In this document: positions 54,549-63,953 of the stretch, in pieces
How the letters are laid out: each line of letters opens with the position of its first letter
Position numbering within the stretch: position 1 is the stretch's first letter
DNA from: Tropicimonas sp. IMCC6043
GTDB taxonomy: Bacteria > Pseudomonadota > Alphaproteobacteria > Rhodobacterales > Rhodobacteraceae
Reading direction: 5' to 3'
DNA: 64,000 nucleotides
NCBI RefSeq assembly: GCF_004146235.1
Contig: NZ_SELO01000007.1
Location: 120,070-184,069 of the forward strand
Made by a program: the position numbers and the translations under genes
The notes under the pieces: generated by a model
Database searches by the model: none
Seen by the model: the letters and a program-made list of their open reading frames with translations, nothing else
What the model was told of the DNA's origin: nothing

Positions 54549-54989
54549 TTAGTCCGCAGGGCTCATGCGGAGCAGGGCGAGATCGCGCAGCACGCCGGCC
54601 TCCAGCGCATCGTCGGCATGGATGCGTTCGAGAAGGTCGCGCTGGCTGAAGACGCGCAGGAACGCGCCGTCGCGCAGCATGACCAGATGGCGGATGCGAT
54701 GCTTCGTCATCAGGCGCAGCGCCTCCGAGAGCGGAGTGTCTGCCTCGCAGCTCACCGCCGGGCTCGACATGCAGTCGCGGACTGTCGCGCTGTCGAATGT
54801 GCCGCCGACGAGGCTGCGGATGATGTCGTGATCGGTGACGATGCCCTCGACCCTTCCGTCCAGATCGACCACCGCAAGCGCGTTGACATCGAGTTCGACG
54901 ATCCGCTCGGCCGCCTTTCGGATCGGCAGACCGGCAAAACAGCAGGAGCGCACGCCGGTCTCGTAATTGTCGATGCTTTCAACGGACAT
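54549..54989 (-). CDS. Tandem CBS-domain protein
   Basis: 146 residues, mostly a CBS pair: NALAVVDLDGRVEGIVTDHD then IRHLVMLRDGAFLRVFSQRD. Start at 54989, because AAAGGA lies at the right distance; the in-frame ATG six bases earlier is too close to that site. The very long open frame beyond it is not supported. It is the first gene of a CBS-trkH pair, suggesting nucleotide-sensing control of K+ uptake. Confidence 0.85.
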   Translation of the reverse strand: MSVESIDNYETGVRSCCFAGLPIRKAAERIVELDVNALAVVDLDGRVEGIVTDHDIIRSLVGGTFDSATVRDCMSSPAVSCEADTPLSEALRLMTKHRIRHLVMLRDGAFLRVFSQRDLLERIHADDALEAGVLRDLALLRMSPAD

Positions 54990-55415
54990 GCGCATTCCTT
55001 TCCCTGCGTCGTCCCATGCCGGGTGCTTCGCCCGACGCTGGCAGCGCCGCGGGACTCTACAACTCTGCCGCGTCGCGGCAAGAGGGAAGGCCCGCCCCGG
55101 CGGTGAATTGGCGAACCGGCGCGGAGTGTGTTCTGCCGGAAATGGCTTCGCACGAGTTCCGGACGCTTCGCCCTCGGGAAAGCGACACCGACGCCTCCAA
55201 TGTCCGCCCGGACAAACGGATTGACCGGCCACGCCACCACAACTAACAACGGCCCGAATGCGGGATGCAGAGACGATCGGCCGATTGCGCACGGCACATG
55301 TGCCTTCCGCCGTCCGATGTCGCGCCGGAGGCCGGGTCGCGCAAGCTCCGGGGGATCACCGGGGAATTTTGCCCAGTTGTCCCGCCGGGACGTCGACGTA
55401 GGAAGGGCTGGCTCC
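54990..55415. other. Divergent intergenic region upstream of the polysaccharide locus
   Basis: 426 bases between the CBS gene and the fusion-protein gene, transcribed away from each other. Open frames cross it on both strands but none has a ribosome site with family similarity. It would hold both promoters. An ATG at 55317 is an alternative start for the downstream gene. Confidence 0.45.
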
Positions 55416-58400
55416 TTGTTGTTCCTGGATACTGAAGTCACCTTCCCCAACTTCGTTCCCAAATCGACCGGGCTCGATCACGGCCCGTTTGCGATGTGGC
55501 TGGTGCGGAAGATGACACCGCGACGCATCGTCGGGTTGGGAGCCGGTTCCGGCTATAGCTATTTCGCCATGTGCCAGGCTGTGCAGGAGGCCCGCCTGTC
55601 GACCGAGTGTCTGGCTGTCGACAGCTGGACCGGAGAGGAGCGTGGCGGCGTCCCGGATGACAGCGTCTTCGAGGCCATTGCGGCGGAGAACCGGCAATAT
55701 GCCGGATTCAGCCGGCTGTTGCGGATGACGTGTGGTGAGGCGCTCGACGAGGTCGAGGACGGGAGCGTCGACCTTCTCGAGATCGGCCGCCTGAGGTTCG
55801 GCGAGGAATTGAAGCAGGTTTTCGAGAGCTGGTGTCCGAAGCTCACCTCCTCGGCCGTGGTGCTTCTTCACGACACCGAGTTTCGGGACCGGGATATCGG
55901 AGTCCACCGCGACTGGCCGGAGATCCGGGAGCGGCACCCGTCGCTGGAGTTCCGGCACGGACGCGGGCTTGGCGTGGTCTTCTGGGGCGGGGAGAGCACG
56001 GAGGGGCTGCGCGATCTCGTCGATGTGGCGTCCGATCCACGGGACAGCGAAATGATCGCGGCGGTCTTCGCCGCCCTCGACGGACGCATGCGGTCCGAAC
56101 GTGCGCTCGCCGGGCAGGACCAGCGGCTGGCCGACCTCGAGGCTGAGGTGGCGGATCTTCGCGATCTTCAGGTTCGGCTGCGCGCGCGCGTCAACGAGAG
56201 CGGGACCTGGCGGGACGCGATCGACGCCCAGGTCGAGGAGATGAACGGCTTGCGCCGCGAACTCGCGGCGGAACGCAATGCGCCGTGGGCGTCCGTCCGG
56301 CACAAGCTCGCGAGCAGAATTCTGTTCTATCTGGCCGGCCGAAACGGGCTGTTTTCCGAGCGGCGACGGGGAAAGTTCCTCAAATCTGCGCTGAAACGGG
56401 ATCCAAACCGGTCCATCCGCGATCTGGAGCCGGAGGGCGCCGTCACCTTGGCCGGGGCCGGTCCGGACGACCGGCGCCGGCAGGAGGCTCCCTCACAGCG
56501 GCAGAACGAATGGACGTTCCCCACGACCGTGATGGTGGTCAGCCACGAGGCGTCGCGCACAGGCGCGCCGATCCTCGCGCTGAACCTCGTGCGGGAACTG
56601 TCGACGCGCCACAACGTTGTTTCAGTGAGCCTTGGCGGCGGCGAACTGATCCCGGACTTCGTCGACGCAAGCGCGATGTTCCTCGAACTCGACCGACGGA
56701 AAATGCCGCCGGATCTGATCACGCAGAAGATCATGGAAGCCTGTCGGCGCCACGATATCTCCGTGGCGTTCGTGAACGGGGTTGGCTCTCATCATGTTCT
56801 GGCCGGCCTGAAATCGGCCGGCGTTCGCAGCGTGGCGCTCTTGCACGAGTTCGCGGCCTACATTCGACCGAAATCGGTGTTTCGCGACATTTTCTCGGAG
56901 GCTGACCAGGTCGTGTTCTCGACCCGGATCACGCTCGAAAACGCGCTTGCCCGGACCGGGAGCGAACGGCCGGTCAATCTGCATGTCCTGCCGCAGGGGA
57001 AATGCGCCACCGGACTCGAAGACCGGGAAGCCGACGCGGAGGAGCGTCTCTGGCTCGACAGCGTGCTCCGACCGGGCGGCAACGAGGACCGTGACTTCCT
57101 GGTTCTGGGAGCAGGCAAGATCGAACCGCGCAAGGGGCTTGATCTCTTCATCGAGACCGCCAACCGCGTCGTTTCAGGCCCCGATGGCGGACGTTTCCGC
57201 TTCGTCTGGATCGGCCAGGGATACGACCCGGAAAATGACGTCCGCCACTCGGTCTACCTGGCAGACCAGATCGAGCGCGCCGGCGTTCAGTCCCAGGTTC
57301 AGATCATCAGGGCGACGAGCGAGATCGATCACGCATACGCGCTGGCCGACCTGCTGTTGCTGTCCTCCCGCCTCGATCCGCTGCCCAATGTGGCCATCGA
57401 CATGTTGCTTGCCGGCAAGCCGGTGGTCTGTTTCGACCGCACGACCGGGATAGCCGATTTCCTGGAAGAGGCTGGCCTCGGCGAGGCCTGCGTTGCGCGC
57501 TACATCGACACCGCCGAGATGGCGGACAAGATCCGGGCGCTGGCGAAAGACCCGGCGCATCTCGCCGCGGTCGCGGAGGCGGGAACGGCCCGTGCCCGCG
57601 AGACGTTCGATTTCGCTGCCTATACACGCCAGCTGGAGGAGATCGCCGAAACCGGCGGCCCCAAGGCGGATCTGCTCGCCGCCGACTTCGAGCGACTCCG
57701 GTCTTCCGGGGTCTTCCGGCTGGATTTCTACACTCCGCTCAGAAGCAAGGTTACCGACCCCGACGAGATCATGCGGACCTACCTTCGGTCCAACCGCTCG
57801 GGGCCGAGGCTGCGGAAGCCGGCGCCGGGGTTCAACCAGCTGATTTATGCCGAGGAGAAGGGCTGGGGGAAGCCCGAGGATCCATTCGTGGAATACCTCG
57901 AAGCCGGTCGGCCGCAGGGGCGCTGGCAGGCACAGGTGATCGACGAGACAGCCCCGATCGACGATACCGCGCTCGCGACCGCGCGGGTCGCACTGCATCT
58001 CCACGCCTACTTCATCGACGAGTTCCGGGACATCCTGGCGCGGCTTGAAGCCAACCGGACCCGGCCGAGCCTCTTCGTCAGCGCCCCGGCGCGACAGATG
58101 GAAGAGGTCCGGGCGGCGCTCGAGAGCTATTCGGGACCGGTCGCCGCGCTGCGCGACGTGCCCAACCGCGGGCGCGACATCGCTCCGTTCCTGACCGAGT
58201 TCGGCAAGGAGATGGTCGCGGGGTTCGATATCATCGGCCATCTGCACACGAAGCAGTCCAGGGACCTGAAGGATCGGGCATTCGTCGAGACCTGGGTGGA
58301 GTTCCTGATGGAGAACACCCTCGGCGGCCCGAAGGGCGGCGCGATGCTGGACCGGATCGTGTCGGCCATGGTCTCGGCGCCGGATCTCGGCATCGTCTAT

Positions 58401-58703
58401 CCCGACGACCCCAATCTGCTCGGGTGGTCGCAAAACAGGGCCCATGCCGAGCAGATTGCTGCCCGGATGGGAATTCACGACTTGCCGGAGCACATCAACT
58501 ATCCGATGGGAACGATGTTCTGGGCGCGCGCGGGCGTGATCGAGCGCTTCCTGTCGCTGGAACTTAGTTGGGACGACTACCCGGCCGAACCATTGCCCTA
58601 TGACGGGTCGCTGCTGCACGCGCTCGAACGCCTGCTCGGCGTCGTGCCGGGTCATGACGGGTTGCGCACGGGCGTGACCAACATCCGCGGTCTCACACGA
58701 TGA
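55416..58703 (+). CDS. Multidomain methyltransferase-GT4-RgpF polysaccharide protein
   Basis: About 1095 residues from a TTG with AGGAAGGG eight bases upstream. Order: (1) class I SAM methyltransferase (about 1-190; GLGAGSGYSYFAM near 40); (2) charged coiled coil (about 225-290); (3) GT4-type glycosyltransferase (about 365-740; VSHEASRTGAPILALNLVRE, GAGKIEPRKGLDLFIETANR); (4) RgpF-like rhamnan synthesis domain (about 855-1095; LHLHAYFIDEFRDILARLEA, GRDIAPFLTEFG, HLHTKQS). It probably transfers and modifies sugars on a surface polysaccharide. The start is uncertain; ATG at 55317 is the longer option. Confidence 0.8.
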   Translation: MLFLDTEVTFPNFVPKSTGLDHGPFAMWLVRKMTPRRIVGLGAGSGYSYFAMCQAVQEARLSTECLAVDSWTGEERGGVPDDSVFEAIAAENRQYAGFSRLLRMTCGEALDEVEDGSVDLLEIGRLRFGEELKQVFESWCPKLTSSAVVLLHDTEFRDRDIGVHRDWPEIRERHPSLEFRHGRGLGVVFWGGESTEGLRDLVDVASDPRDSEMIAAVFAALDGRMRSERALAGQDQRLADLEAEVADLRDLQVRLRARVNESGTWRDAIDAQVEEMNGLRRELAAERNAPWASVRHKLASRILFYLAGRNGLFSERRRGKFLKSALKRDPNRSIRDLEPEGAVTLAGAGPDDRRRQEAPSQRQNEWTFPTTVMVVSHEASRTGAPILALNLVRELSTRHNVVSVSLGGGELIPDFVDASAMFLELDRRKMPPDLITQKIMEACRRHDISVAFVNGVGSHHVLAGLKSAGVRSVALLHEFAAYIRPKSVFRDIFSEADQVVFSTRITLENALARTGSERPVNLHVLPQGKCATGLEDREADAEERLWLDSVLRPGGNEDRDFLVLGAGKIEPRKGLDLFIETANRVVSGPDGGRFRFVWIGQGYDPENDVRHSVYLADQIERAGVQSQVQIIRATSEIDHAYALADLLLLSSRLDPLPNVAIDMLLAGKPVVCFDRTTGIADFLEEAGLGEACVARYIDTAEMADKIRALAKDPAHLAAVAEAGTARARETFDFAAYTRQLEEIAETGGPKADLLAADFERLRSSGVFRLDFYTPLRSKVTDPDEIMRTYLRSNRSGPRLRKPAPGFNQLIYAEEKGWGKPEDPFVEYLEAGRPQGRWQAQVIDETAPIDDTALATARVALHLHAYFIDEFRDILARLEANRTRPSLFVSAPARQMEEVRAALESYSGPVAALRDVPNRGRDIAPFLTEFGKEMVAGFDIIGHLHTKQSRDLKDRAFVETWVEFLMENTLGGPKGGAMLDRIVSAMVSAPDLGIVYPDDPNLLGWSQNRAHAEQIAARMGIHDLPEHINYPMGTMFWARAGVIERFLSLELSWDDYPAEPLPYDGSLLHALERLLGVVPGHDGLRTGVTNIRGLTR

Positions 58704-58737
58704 CCGGCCTCCGCAACTGCTCGAGGAGGGCAGGAAG

Positions 58738-59664
58738 ATGAAGATTCTTGTACTCGGGGGATGCGGTTTCATCGGCTCGCACGTGGTCGATCGGCTTATG
58801 AGGCAGGGCCACCAGCTGCGCATCTTTGACCGGAGCGAGGAAAAGTTCCGCCTTCCGTTGCCGGGAGTAGACTACCGGCGCGGCGATTTCGCGGACCGGG
58901 CGGCGCTGGCCGAGGCTGTCGAGGGCATGGACGCGGTCTTCCACTTTGTCTCCACGACATTCCCGAGCACAGCCAATCTCGACCCGAAACGCGACGTGGC
59001 AGACAACCTGATCGGCACGCTGCAACTCGTCGAAGTCATGCTGGAGGCCGATGTCCGCCGGCTGCTGTTCCTGTCCTCGGGCGCTACCGTCTACGGACTC
59101 CCGGACGCCACACCGATCCCGGAAACGCACCCGCTGCGGCCGATTGGGTCCTATGGCATCACAAAGGCTGCCATCGAGCACAATCTCGAGATGTTCCGCC
59201 GCACAAGCGGCCTTTCGCCCGTCATTGTCCGGGCCTCCAACCCCTTCGGACCGCGCCAGAGCCACACCGGCGTGCAGGGCGTCGTGGCCACCTTTTTCAA
59301 TCGTATCGCCAATGGCGAACCGATCGAGATATGGGGCGACGGGTCGGTCGTCCGCGATTTTGTCGATGTCCGCGACCTTGCGGATTTCTGCCTCCGGGCC
59401 GGAACCTCGACCCGCGAGGGCGTCTACAATGCCGGTCGCGGCGTCGGCATCTCGCTGGTCGATCTGATCGCGACGATGGAGCGGATCGCCGGGCGCTCGG
59501 TGCCGCGCGTGTTCAAACCGTCCAGCGTGACGGACGTGCCGGTCTCGGTACTCGATAGCCGCGCCGCGGAGCGGGATTTCGGCTGGCGCGCTGAGCACGA
59601 CCTAGAGGAGAGCCTTGCGGCGACCTGGGACTGGGTGCGGAGCCTGAAACCGGGCATCGGCTAG
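58738..59664 (+). CDS. NAD-dependent epimerase/dehydratase (extended SDR)
   Basis: 308 residues. NAD loop GGCGFIGSH (7-15), FLSSGATVYG (111-120), catalytic Tyr139 and Lys143 in SYGITKAA, and sugar-binding NPFGPRQS. The GalE/WcaG-type fold acts on UDP- or GDP-sugars. It begins 34 bases after the fusion-protein gene, with GAGGAGGGCAGGAAG upstream of ATG, so both are likely one transcript supplying and attaching a modified sugar. Confidence 0.93.
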   Translation: MKILVLGGCGFIGSHVVDRLMRQGHQLRIFDRSEEKFRLPLPGVDYRRGDFADRAALAEAVEGMDAVFHFVSTTFPSTANLDPKRDVADNLIGTLQLVEVMLEADVRRLLFLSSGATVYGLPDATPIPETHPLRPIGSYGITKAAIEHNLEMFRRTSGLSPVIVRASNPFGPRQSHTGVQGVVATFFNRIANGEPIEIWGDGSVVRDFVDVRDLADFCLRAGTSTREGVYNAGRGVGISLVDLIATMERIAGRSVPRVFKPSSVTDVPVSVLDSRAAERDFGWRAEHDLEESLAATWDWVRSLKPGIG

Positions 59665-59938
59665 ACCGACCGACCTGGCGCGTGCAGGTTGCCTTGATCC
59701 GCTTACGCGCTTCTCCAAGCACCATTGTCGGGGGCTGTCCGGAGCGGATCGGAGCGAAGCCGCGCGGGAAATGTGGCGTCGGCGGTTCGGCCACGCCAGG
59801 TGCCCTTGCGCATTATTCGAAAGGATCGTTCAAGACCAAAGAGCATCAGTAGAAGGGGCGGACGGTCGTCTCTCTCGTTTGCCCGCTCGCAGCCCGGTTG
59901 CAAATGCGGAGATTGGTCAATGGAGAAATGACCGACGT

Positions 59939-61735
59939 TCAGGCACTCTCTTCCTCTATGGTCTCGCTCTCTTCAGGCGCATTCTGCTCCTCTTCGTCAC
60001 TGATATTGAACAGACTGCGATAGATCGGAAAATTCGCCATCAGGTTCTCGTGGCTGTCCATGGCGAGTAGACGGCCGCCCTCCATCAACATCACCTTGTC
60101 GACCCATTGCAGGATCGCCGGTCGATGGGAGACAAAGATCATTGTCTTGTCAGGGTTGGAACTGACCGCGCGCGAGAGGATCTCTCGCTCGCTCTCGCCG
60201 TCGAGAGCGGACGTGGCCTCGTCGAAGATGACGATCTTCGAGCGCTTGAGCAGAGCCCGTGCGATACCCACGCGCTGTTTCTGCCCGCCCGAGAGCCCGA
60301 CACCGTTGGCCCCGATCTTCGTGTCGAGCCCCTGGGGCATCTCGGCAATTACCTGAGCGAGCTGCGCCTCGCGAACGACCTCCCAGATCTCGTCCTCCGT
60401 CGCGTCCCGGCGCCCGTCCAGGATGTTCGCGCGGATCGTGCCCTCGAAAAGGAAAACCTCCTGCGAGATCAGAGCCGTGGCGTTACGCAGCGCCTCGTTG
60501 GAGAGTTCCCGGAGATCAACGCCGCCGATCCGAACGACCCCATGGGTGGGATCGTAAAATCGCTGGATGAGGTCGATCGTCGTCGTCTTGCCGGCTCCCG
60601 ACCGGCCCACAATGGCAACATTGTCGCCCGCTTCCAGCTGGAAGCTCACCTCCCTGACTGCGGGCACTCGGTCGCCATAGGTGAAGGAGACATTGTCGAA
60701 CTCCAAACTCGCCAACTTTCCTTCCAACGTCGTCGTGCCGGTTGACTTGAGCCGCACTGGTATTTCGATGATCTTGAACATGGTGTCCGAGAGAACGATG
60801 GCGTTCTGGATATCCACCAGCCCCTTCGAGAGCCGTTCGGCGGGCTGATAGGCCAGCAGGAAGGCCGAGATGAAGGCGGTGAACTCGCCCGGCGTCTTGC
60901 CGTGGGCGATCGTCTGCCAGCTGGCATAGAGCACATAGAGGCCAAGTACGAGCCCGCCCAGCAATTGCATGAACGGCATCGTCGCCGAGGTGATCCGCGC
61001 GATGCTGAGGATCCGGTCTTCAAGAGCCTGCACGGCATCAGAGAAGCGGGACTTGGTGCGGTCCTCAAGCTCGTAGCTCTTGACGGTCTTGATCCCCTGG
61101 AAGGTCTCGACCCCGACGGAATGAACGAGCCCGATCAGCGTTGCCTCGGATTGTGCAATCTTCTTGATCCGCTTGGACAAAGTTGTGATCAGCAAAAAGA
61201 TCAGCGGGAAGAGGACGACTCCGGTGACCGACATGACCGGATCCTGTACCACCATCACTCCGACGAGACCGACAAGGGTCAGCGCGTCGGTGAGCATGTT
61301 GTTGCAAAGCCGGACGACAACGCTCGCGGCCATGCGTCCTGACATGAACACCTGCTGCATCATCGCGGCAGGATGGCGATCGAAGAACGAGATGTCTTTT
61401 TCCACGAGCGCGTTGAAGAGCTCGCGCTGGTATTGGGAAGAGATCGAGCGGTTCAGCATCTTGCCGATCACCGCGTTGCCGTATTCGCAAAGACTGAGTG
61501 CGGCCGACACGCCCACCACCAGCGCCGCCACCGACCACGCCTTGCCGAAACTACCCGAGACGAAGACTTCGTTGACGATCAGCTTGGTCGACCAGGCCAG
61601 CGCCGAGGTGAAGGTGGCCACACCGATCATCAGCGCAATCGACAGAACGTACATCTTCCATCGCGAAGGAATGGACTCGAGGATCAGACGCTTTGCGATC
61701 TGAAAATTGTCGATTTCTGGGGCTTTCGTGTCCAT
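59939..61735 (-). CDS. MsbA-like ABC exporter, fused permease and ATPase
   Basis: 598 residues. Six membrane helices in the first about 310 residues, then the ATPase: Walker A GRSGAGKTT (about 377-385), signature LSGGQ (about 480), Walker B VIFDEATSALD (about 498-508) and SHR. Acidic tail (EEEQNAPEESETIEEESA). Such half-size exporters work as homodimers and move lipids, polysaccharide or peptides. In this island export of a polysaccharide or lipid-linked sugar is plausible. Confidence 0.92.
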   Translation of the reverse strand: MDTKAPEIDNFQIAKRLILESIPSRWKMYVLSIALMIGVATFTSALAWSTKLIVNEVFVSGSFGKAWSVAALVVGVSAALSLCEYGNAVIGKMLNRSISSQYQRELFNALVEKDISFFDRHPAAMMQQVFMSGRMAASVVVRLCNNMLTDALTLVGLVGVMVVQDPVMSVTGVVLFPLIFLLITTLSKRIKKIAQSEATLIGLVHSVGVETFQGIKTVKSYELEDRTKSRFSDAVQALEDRILSIARITSATMPFMQLLGGLVLGLYVLYASWQTIAHGKTPGEFTAFISAFLLAYQPAERLSKGLVDIQNAIVLSDTMFKIIEIPVRLKSTGTTTLEGKLASLEFDNVSFTYGDRVPAVREVSFQLEAGDNVAIVGRSGAGKTTTIDLIQRFYDPTHGVVRIGGVDLRELSNEALRNATALISQEVFLFEGTIRANILDGRRDATEDEIWEVVREAQLAQVIAEMPQGLDTKIGANGVGLSGGQKQRVGIARALLKRSKIVIFDEATSALDGESEREILSRAVSSNPDKTMIFVSHRPAILQWVDKVMLMEGGRLLAMDSHENLMANFPIYRSLFNISDEEEQNAPEESETIEEESA

Positions 61736-61958
61736 TTGTCCGGGCTATCCGAGTTGGGTGGGCGATCCGTGCCTATTCAAACTGCTCCCCGTGGGGGCCG
61801 CACGGTTGCGCGGCGGAGCGGTGCTCGCCCTCGTTTGGCGCGAATGGGCAGTACCTGTGGGCGAATGTCAAGGTGCCGGCCATTTGAAGGCGGTGAACTG
61901 TGAGTTCGAGGTGTTGAGTGGTCTGTGGTTGAACACCAATGGGGTACGACCGTCAAGC

Positions 61959-62205
61959 TGAACCGTAGCGGTATCTCCAGAGGCTCCCAACCTTGAAAAG
62001 GTGGCGCTATGACGATGGCACCCAAGCGAGTTGCGATTGAGGTGCGTGCCCGAGCGGTGCGCATGGTTCTGGAACATCAGGTCGATCACGCTTCGTAGTG
62101 GGGAGCGATCTGCGCGATCGCGCCGACGATCGGCTGCACGGCCGAGACCTTGCGCAAGCGGATTCGACGCAAAGGGCGCGAGACGGGAACAGGCCCCGGG
62201 CCGCT
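61959..62205 (+). mobile_element. IS3-family left-end fragment
   Basis: Starts with TGAACCGTAGCGG and continues into a decayed OrfA. The TGAACC end and the OrfA homology (ERAVRMVLEH, IGCTAETLRK type) point to the IS3 family. It has no right end and no OrfB here, so it is a fragment. Confidence 0.6.
62009..62205 (+). pseudogene. IS3-family transposase OrfA remnant with premature stop
   Basis: Reading from the ATG at 62009: 29 codons (RARAVRMVLEHQVDHAS), then a TAG at 62096-62098, then the same frame continues with WGAICAIAPTIGCTAETLRK. This is the helix-turn-helix OrfA of IS3 elements with an in-frame amber stop. The remaining C-terminal part is lost near 62205. Not functional. Confidence 0.75.
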
Positions 62206-62502
62206 CGACGACCTGCTTGCGCGCCCCAATCGGTTTTTTTGCAATGCATCTTCCTTTCGACACGGCATCGCAATGGCAACCAACCCATCGTCGCGATAGC
62301 AAGCGGCGACGTATCTGGCGGTGCGCAGGGCTTGGAAACTCGGCATGGAGCCTGCGGCGGCGGCCTCCCAGGGCTGCACGATTCCGTGGCCCACACCGCC
62401 GACCGACCGGCCCGAACGCCGATAACATGGCGAACTCCAACGGGTCAGACTTTATCCATATCGCACAAGCGGTTTTCCCGGCGCTGCCGGAAGCTCCTTG
62501 AG
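62206..62502. other. Degenerate region after the IS3 remnant
   Basis: About 300 bases, no credible gene on either strand. Codon bias looks poor in all frames and a short run of T (near 62234) breaks the pattern. It may be decayed IS or glycosyltransferase DNA; I see no recognisable similarity. Confidence 0.4.
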
Positions 62503-63522
62503 TCAAGACGGATGCTGGAACAACGCCCGCGCTTCCCTGCGGAGTTTGCGAAGTTGAGGCTGGCGGTCCAGAACTCGAACAGCATTTGTGAAGCGTTGCA
62601 AACCATGCCGTTCGTACAGGATGGCTTGAGCCACCTCAACGAGTTCATGACGAGTATTGGCGTCGTAGCTCTTGGTCTTCGCATGGAAAACGAACGTGTG
62701 GGTGGCCAGCACCAGACCAAAACCTGCATCGGTAGCACGGAAGCAGAAATCGTTCTCCTCGCCAAAACCTTTCGGGAACGCGGTCTCATCGAACGGCCCA
62801 ACCTGATCCCAGACTTCTCGTGTCATTGCGAAACAGAAGCTGTGTACAAGCGGCACTAGCGGGAGCGGAAGCGAAGCGTGTTTTTCGCAGAAGCGATCCA
62901 TCTTGTCGACATCCCAGCCCTCGGGGAGGGTATTCACAGCTGTTTGCTGTGCTGTCCCCTGGACGCTCGGCAAGGATTGGTAGCTTGCTGCGTTCGACAT
63001 GGGGCCTGCAATTCCTGCGCCGGGCGTTTCGATCAGGGCATCTGCCAGCTTTTCGGCCCAACCACGCGGAACGATCGTGTCGCTGTTCAACAGGATCACA
63101 ACCTCGGCGTCGGTAAGGTTGACGCCGAGATTGGCTGCCTTCGTGTAGCCCATTGCGACTTCGTTCCGATGCAGAAAATAGTGAGGTCTGGCAGCGGAAA
63201 ATTCCTTCAGGAACGCTTCGGTCGGCGCGTCTGAACCATCGTCTACCAGGAAAACGCGCTGTCGCTCGCCCAGATGCATGTCAACAGACGCAAGGCAGGC
63301 TTTTACATCCTCAAGGGCATTGTGGATGCAAATGACAATGTCGATTTCCGTCTGACCCCGCGCGATCATCCGATCGTCTCGAACATCAGAATATTGAACT
63401 GCGGCGGCGCGCGCTTCCACCAGAACCTCGTCAAGGACGCTGCCGACATTCTCGTTAAACGTGTCACGATCACAGAGTTTCAGTGCTCGCTTTGACCTGC
63501 CCCCCGGAGTTCCCTCGTTCAT
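62503..63522 (-). CDS. GT2-family glycosyltransferase with IS-derived start
   Basis: 339 residues. GT-A fold from about residue 60: DIVICIHNALEDVKACLAS, LVDDGSDAP, ILLNSDTIVPRGW (the NSD metal site at 146-148) and GFGEENDFCFRATDAG. Residues 1-10 (MNEGTPGGRS) lie in the IS3-type terminus that begins at 63493; from Lys11 (or 12) the sequence is non-IS. So the gene has lost its own 5' end, and its start was supplied by the IS. The catalytic domain looks whole. Lower in GC than the flanking housekeeping genes by eye, which suggests transfer. Confidence 0.85.
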   Translation of the reverse strand: MNEGTPGGRSKRALKLCDRDTFNENVGSVLDEVLVEARAAAVQYSDVRDDRMIARGQTEIDIVICIHNALEDVKACLASVDMHLGERQRVFLVDDGSDAPTEAFLKEFSAARPHYFLHRNEVAMGYTKAANLGVNLTDAEVVILLNSDTIVPRGWAEKLADALIETPGAGIAGPMSNAASYQSLPSVQGTAQQTAVNTLPEGWDVDKMDRFCEKHASLPLPLVPLVHSFCFAMTREVWDQVGPFDETAFPKGFGEENDFCFRATDAGFGLVLATHTFVFHAKTKSYDANTRHELVEVAQAILYERHGLQRFTNAVRVLDRQPQLRKLRREARALFQHPS

Positions 63523-63875
63523 AACGAGAGTCTGCGGGTCTGGTTTTCATATTACTGGGTTTCGAACTGGGCAAGCGCGCCGGGCGCGGAGCCCTCAAAT
63601 TGCTCAAGCGTCCGGCGCGCTTCTGCGGGGGTCTGGTTTCCCAGCGACGAGTGCGGCCTGACGTTGTTGTAGTCGTATCTCCAGAGGGCCAGCTTGCGGC
63701 GGGCGTCCTCCAGGCTGTCGAACATCTCCTCGTTCAAAAGTTCGTCACGCAGGCTGCCGTTGAACGACTCGATGTAGCCATTCTGCTGGGGTTTTCCCGG
63801 GGCGATGTAGTGCCAGTCGACGCCGTTGTCGTTCGCCCATTTCAGGATCGCCCGACTGGTGAACTCCGTGCCATA
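63493..63875 (-). mobile_element. IS3-family right-end fragment
   Basis: Begins with TGACCTGCCCCCCGGAGTT at 63493, and covers the 3' part of OrfB (stop at 63552) on the minus strand. IS homology ends near 63875. No left end in this window. It provides the ATG of the adjacent glycosyltransferase gene. Confidence 0.65.
63552..63875 (-). pseudogene. IS3-family transposase OrfB, 3' fragment
   Basis: About 107 residues of integrase C-terminus: [20 protein letters not shown], then [20 protein letters not shown], then [20 protein letters not shown]. The final Glu of the DDE site (in YIESFN) remains. Upstream the second Asp region is replaced: the expected SDNGTEF reads as TCYGTEF, where IS homology breaks near 63875. 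So it is truncated at 5'. Inactive. Confidence 0.8.
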
Positions 63876-63902
63876 GCACGTCGGGAATCCTTCGGTTCGG
63901 GA

Positions 63903-63953
63903 GGTTATGGCCGCCTGCGGAGCCCCCGAGTTGCGCAGCTGGTGGCCATAACC
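63903..63953. repeat. Inverted repeat at the truncated IS edge
   Basis: GGTTATGGCC at 63903-63912 and GGCCATAACC at 63944-63953 are a perfect 10-bp inverted pair around 31 bases; CTGCG (63915-63919) and CGCAG (63934-63938) add an inner pair. Can fold to a long hairpin. Origin unknown; not an integron attC by consensus. Confidence 0.55.

Noticed and set aside
52971..55106. 711-codon plus-strand frame opposite trkH and CBS
   Set aside because: Low-complexity charged shadow of real genes.
63903..63953. Integron attC site
   Set aside because: The ends do not fit the GTTRRRY/RYYYAAC core, and no integrase or cassette array is near.
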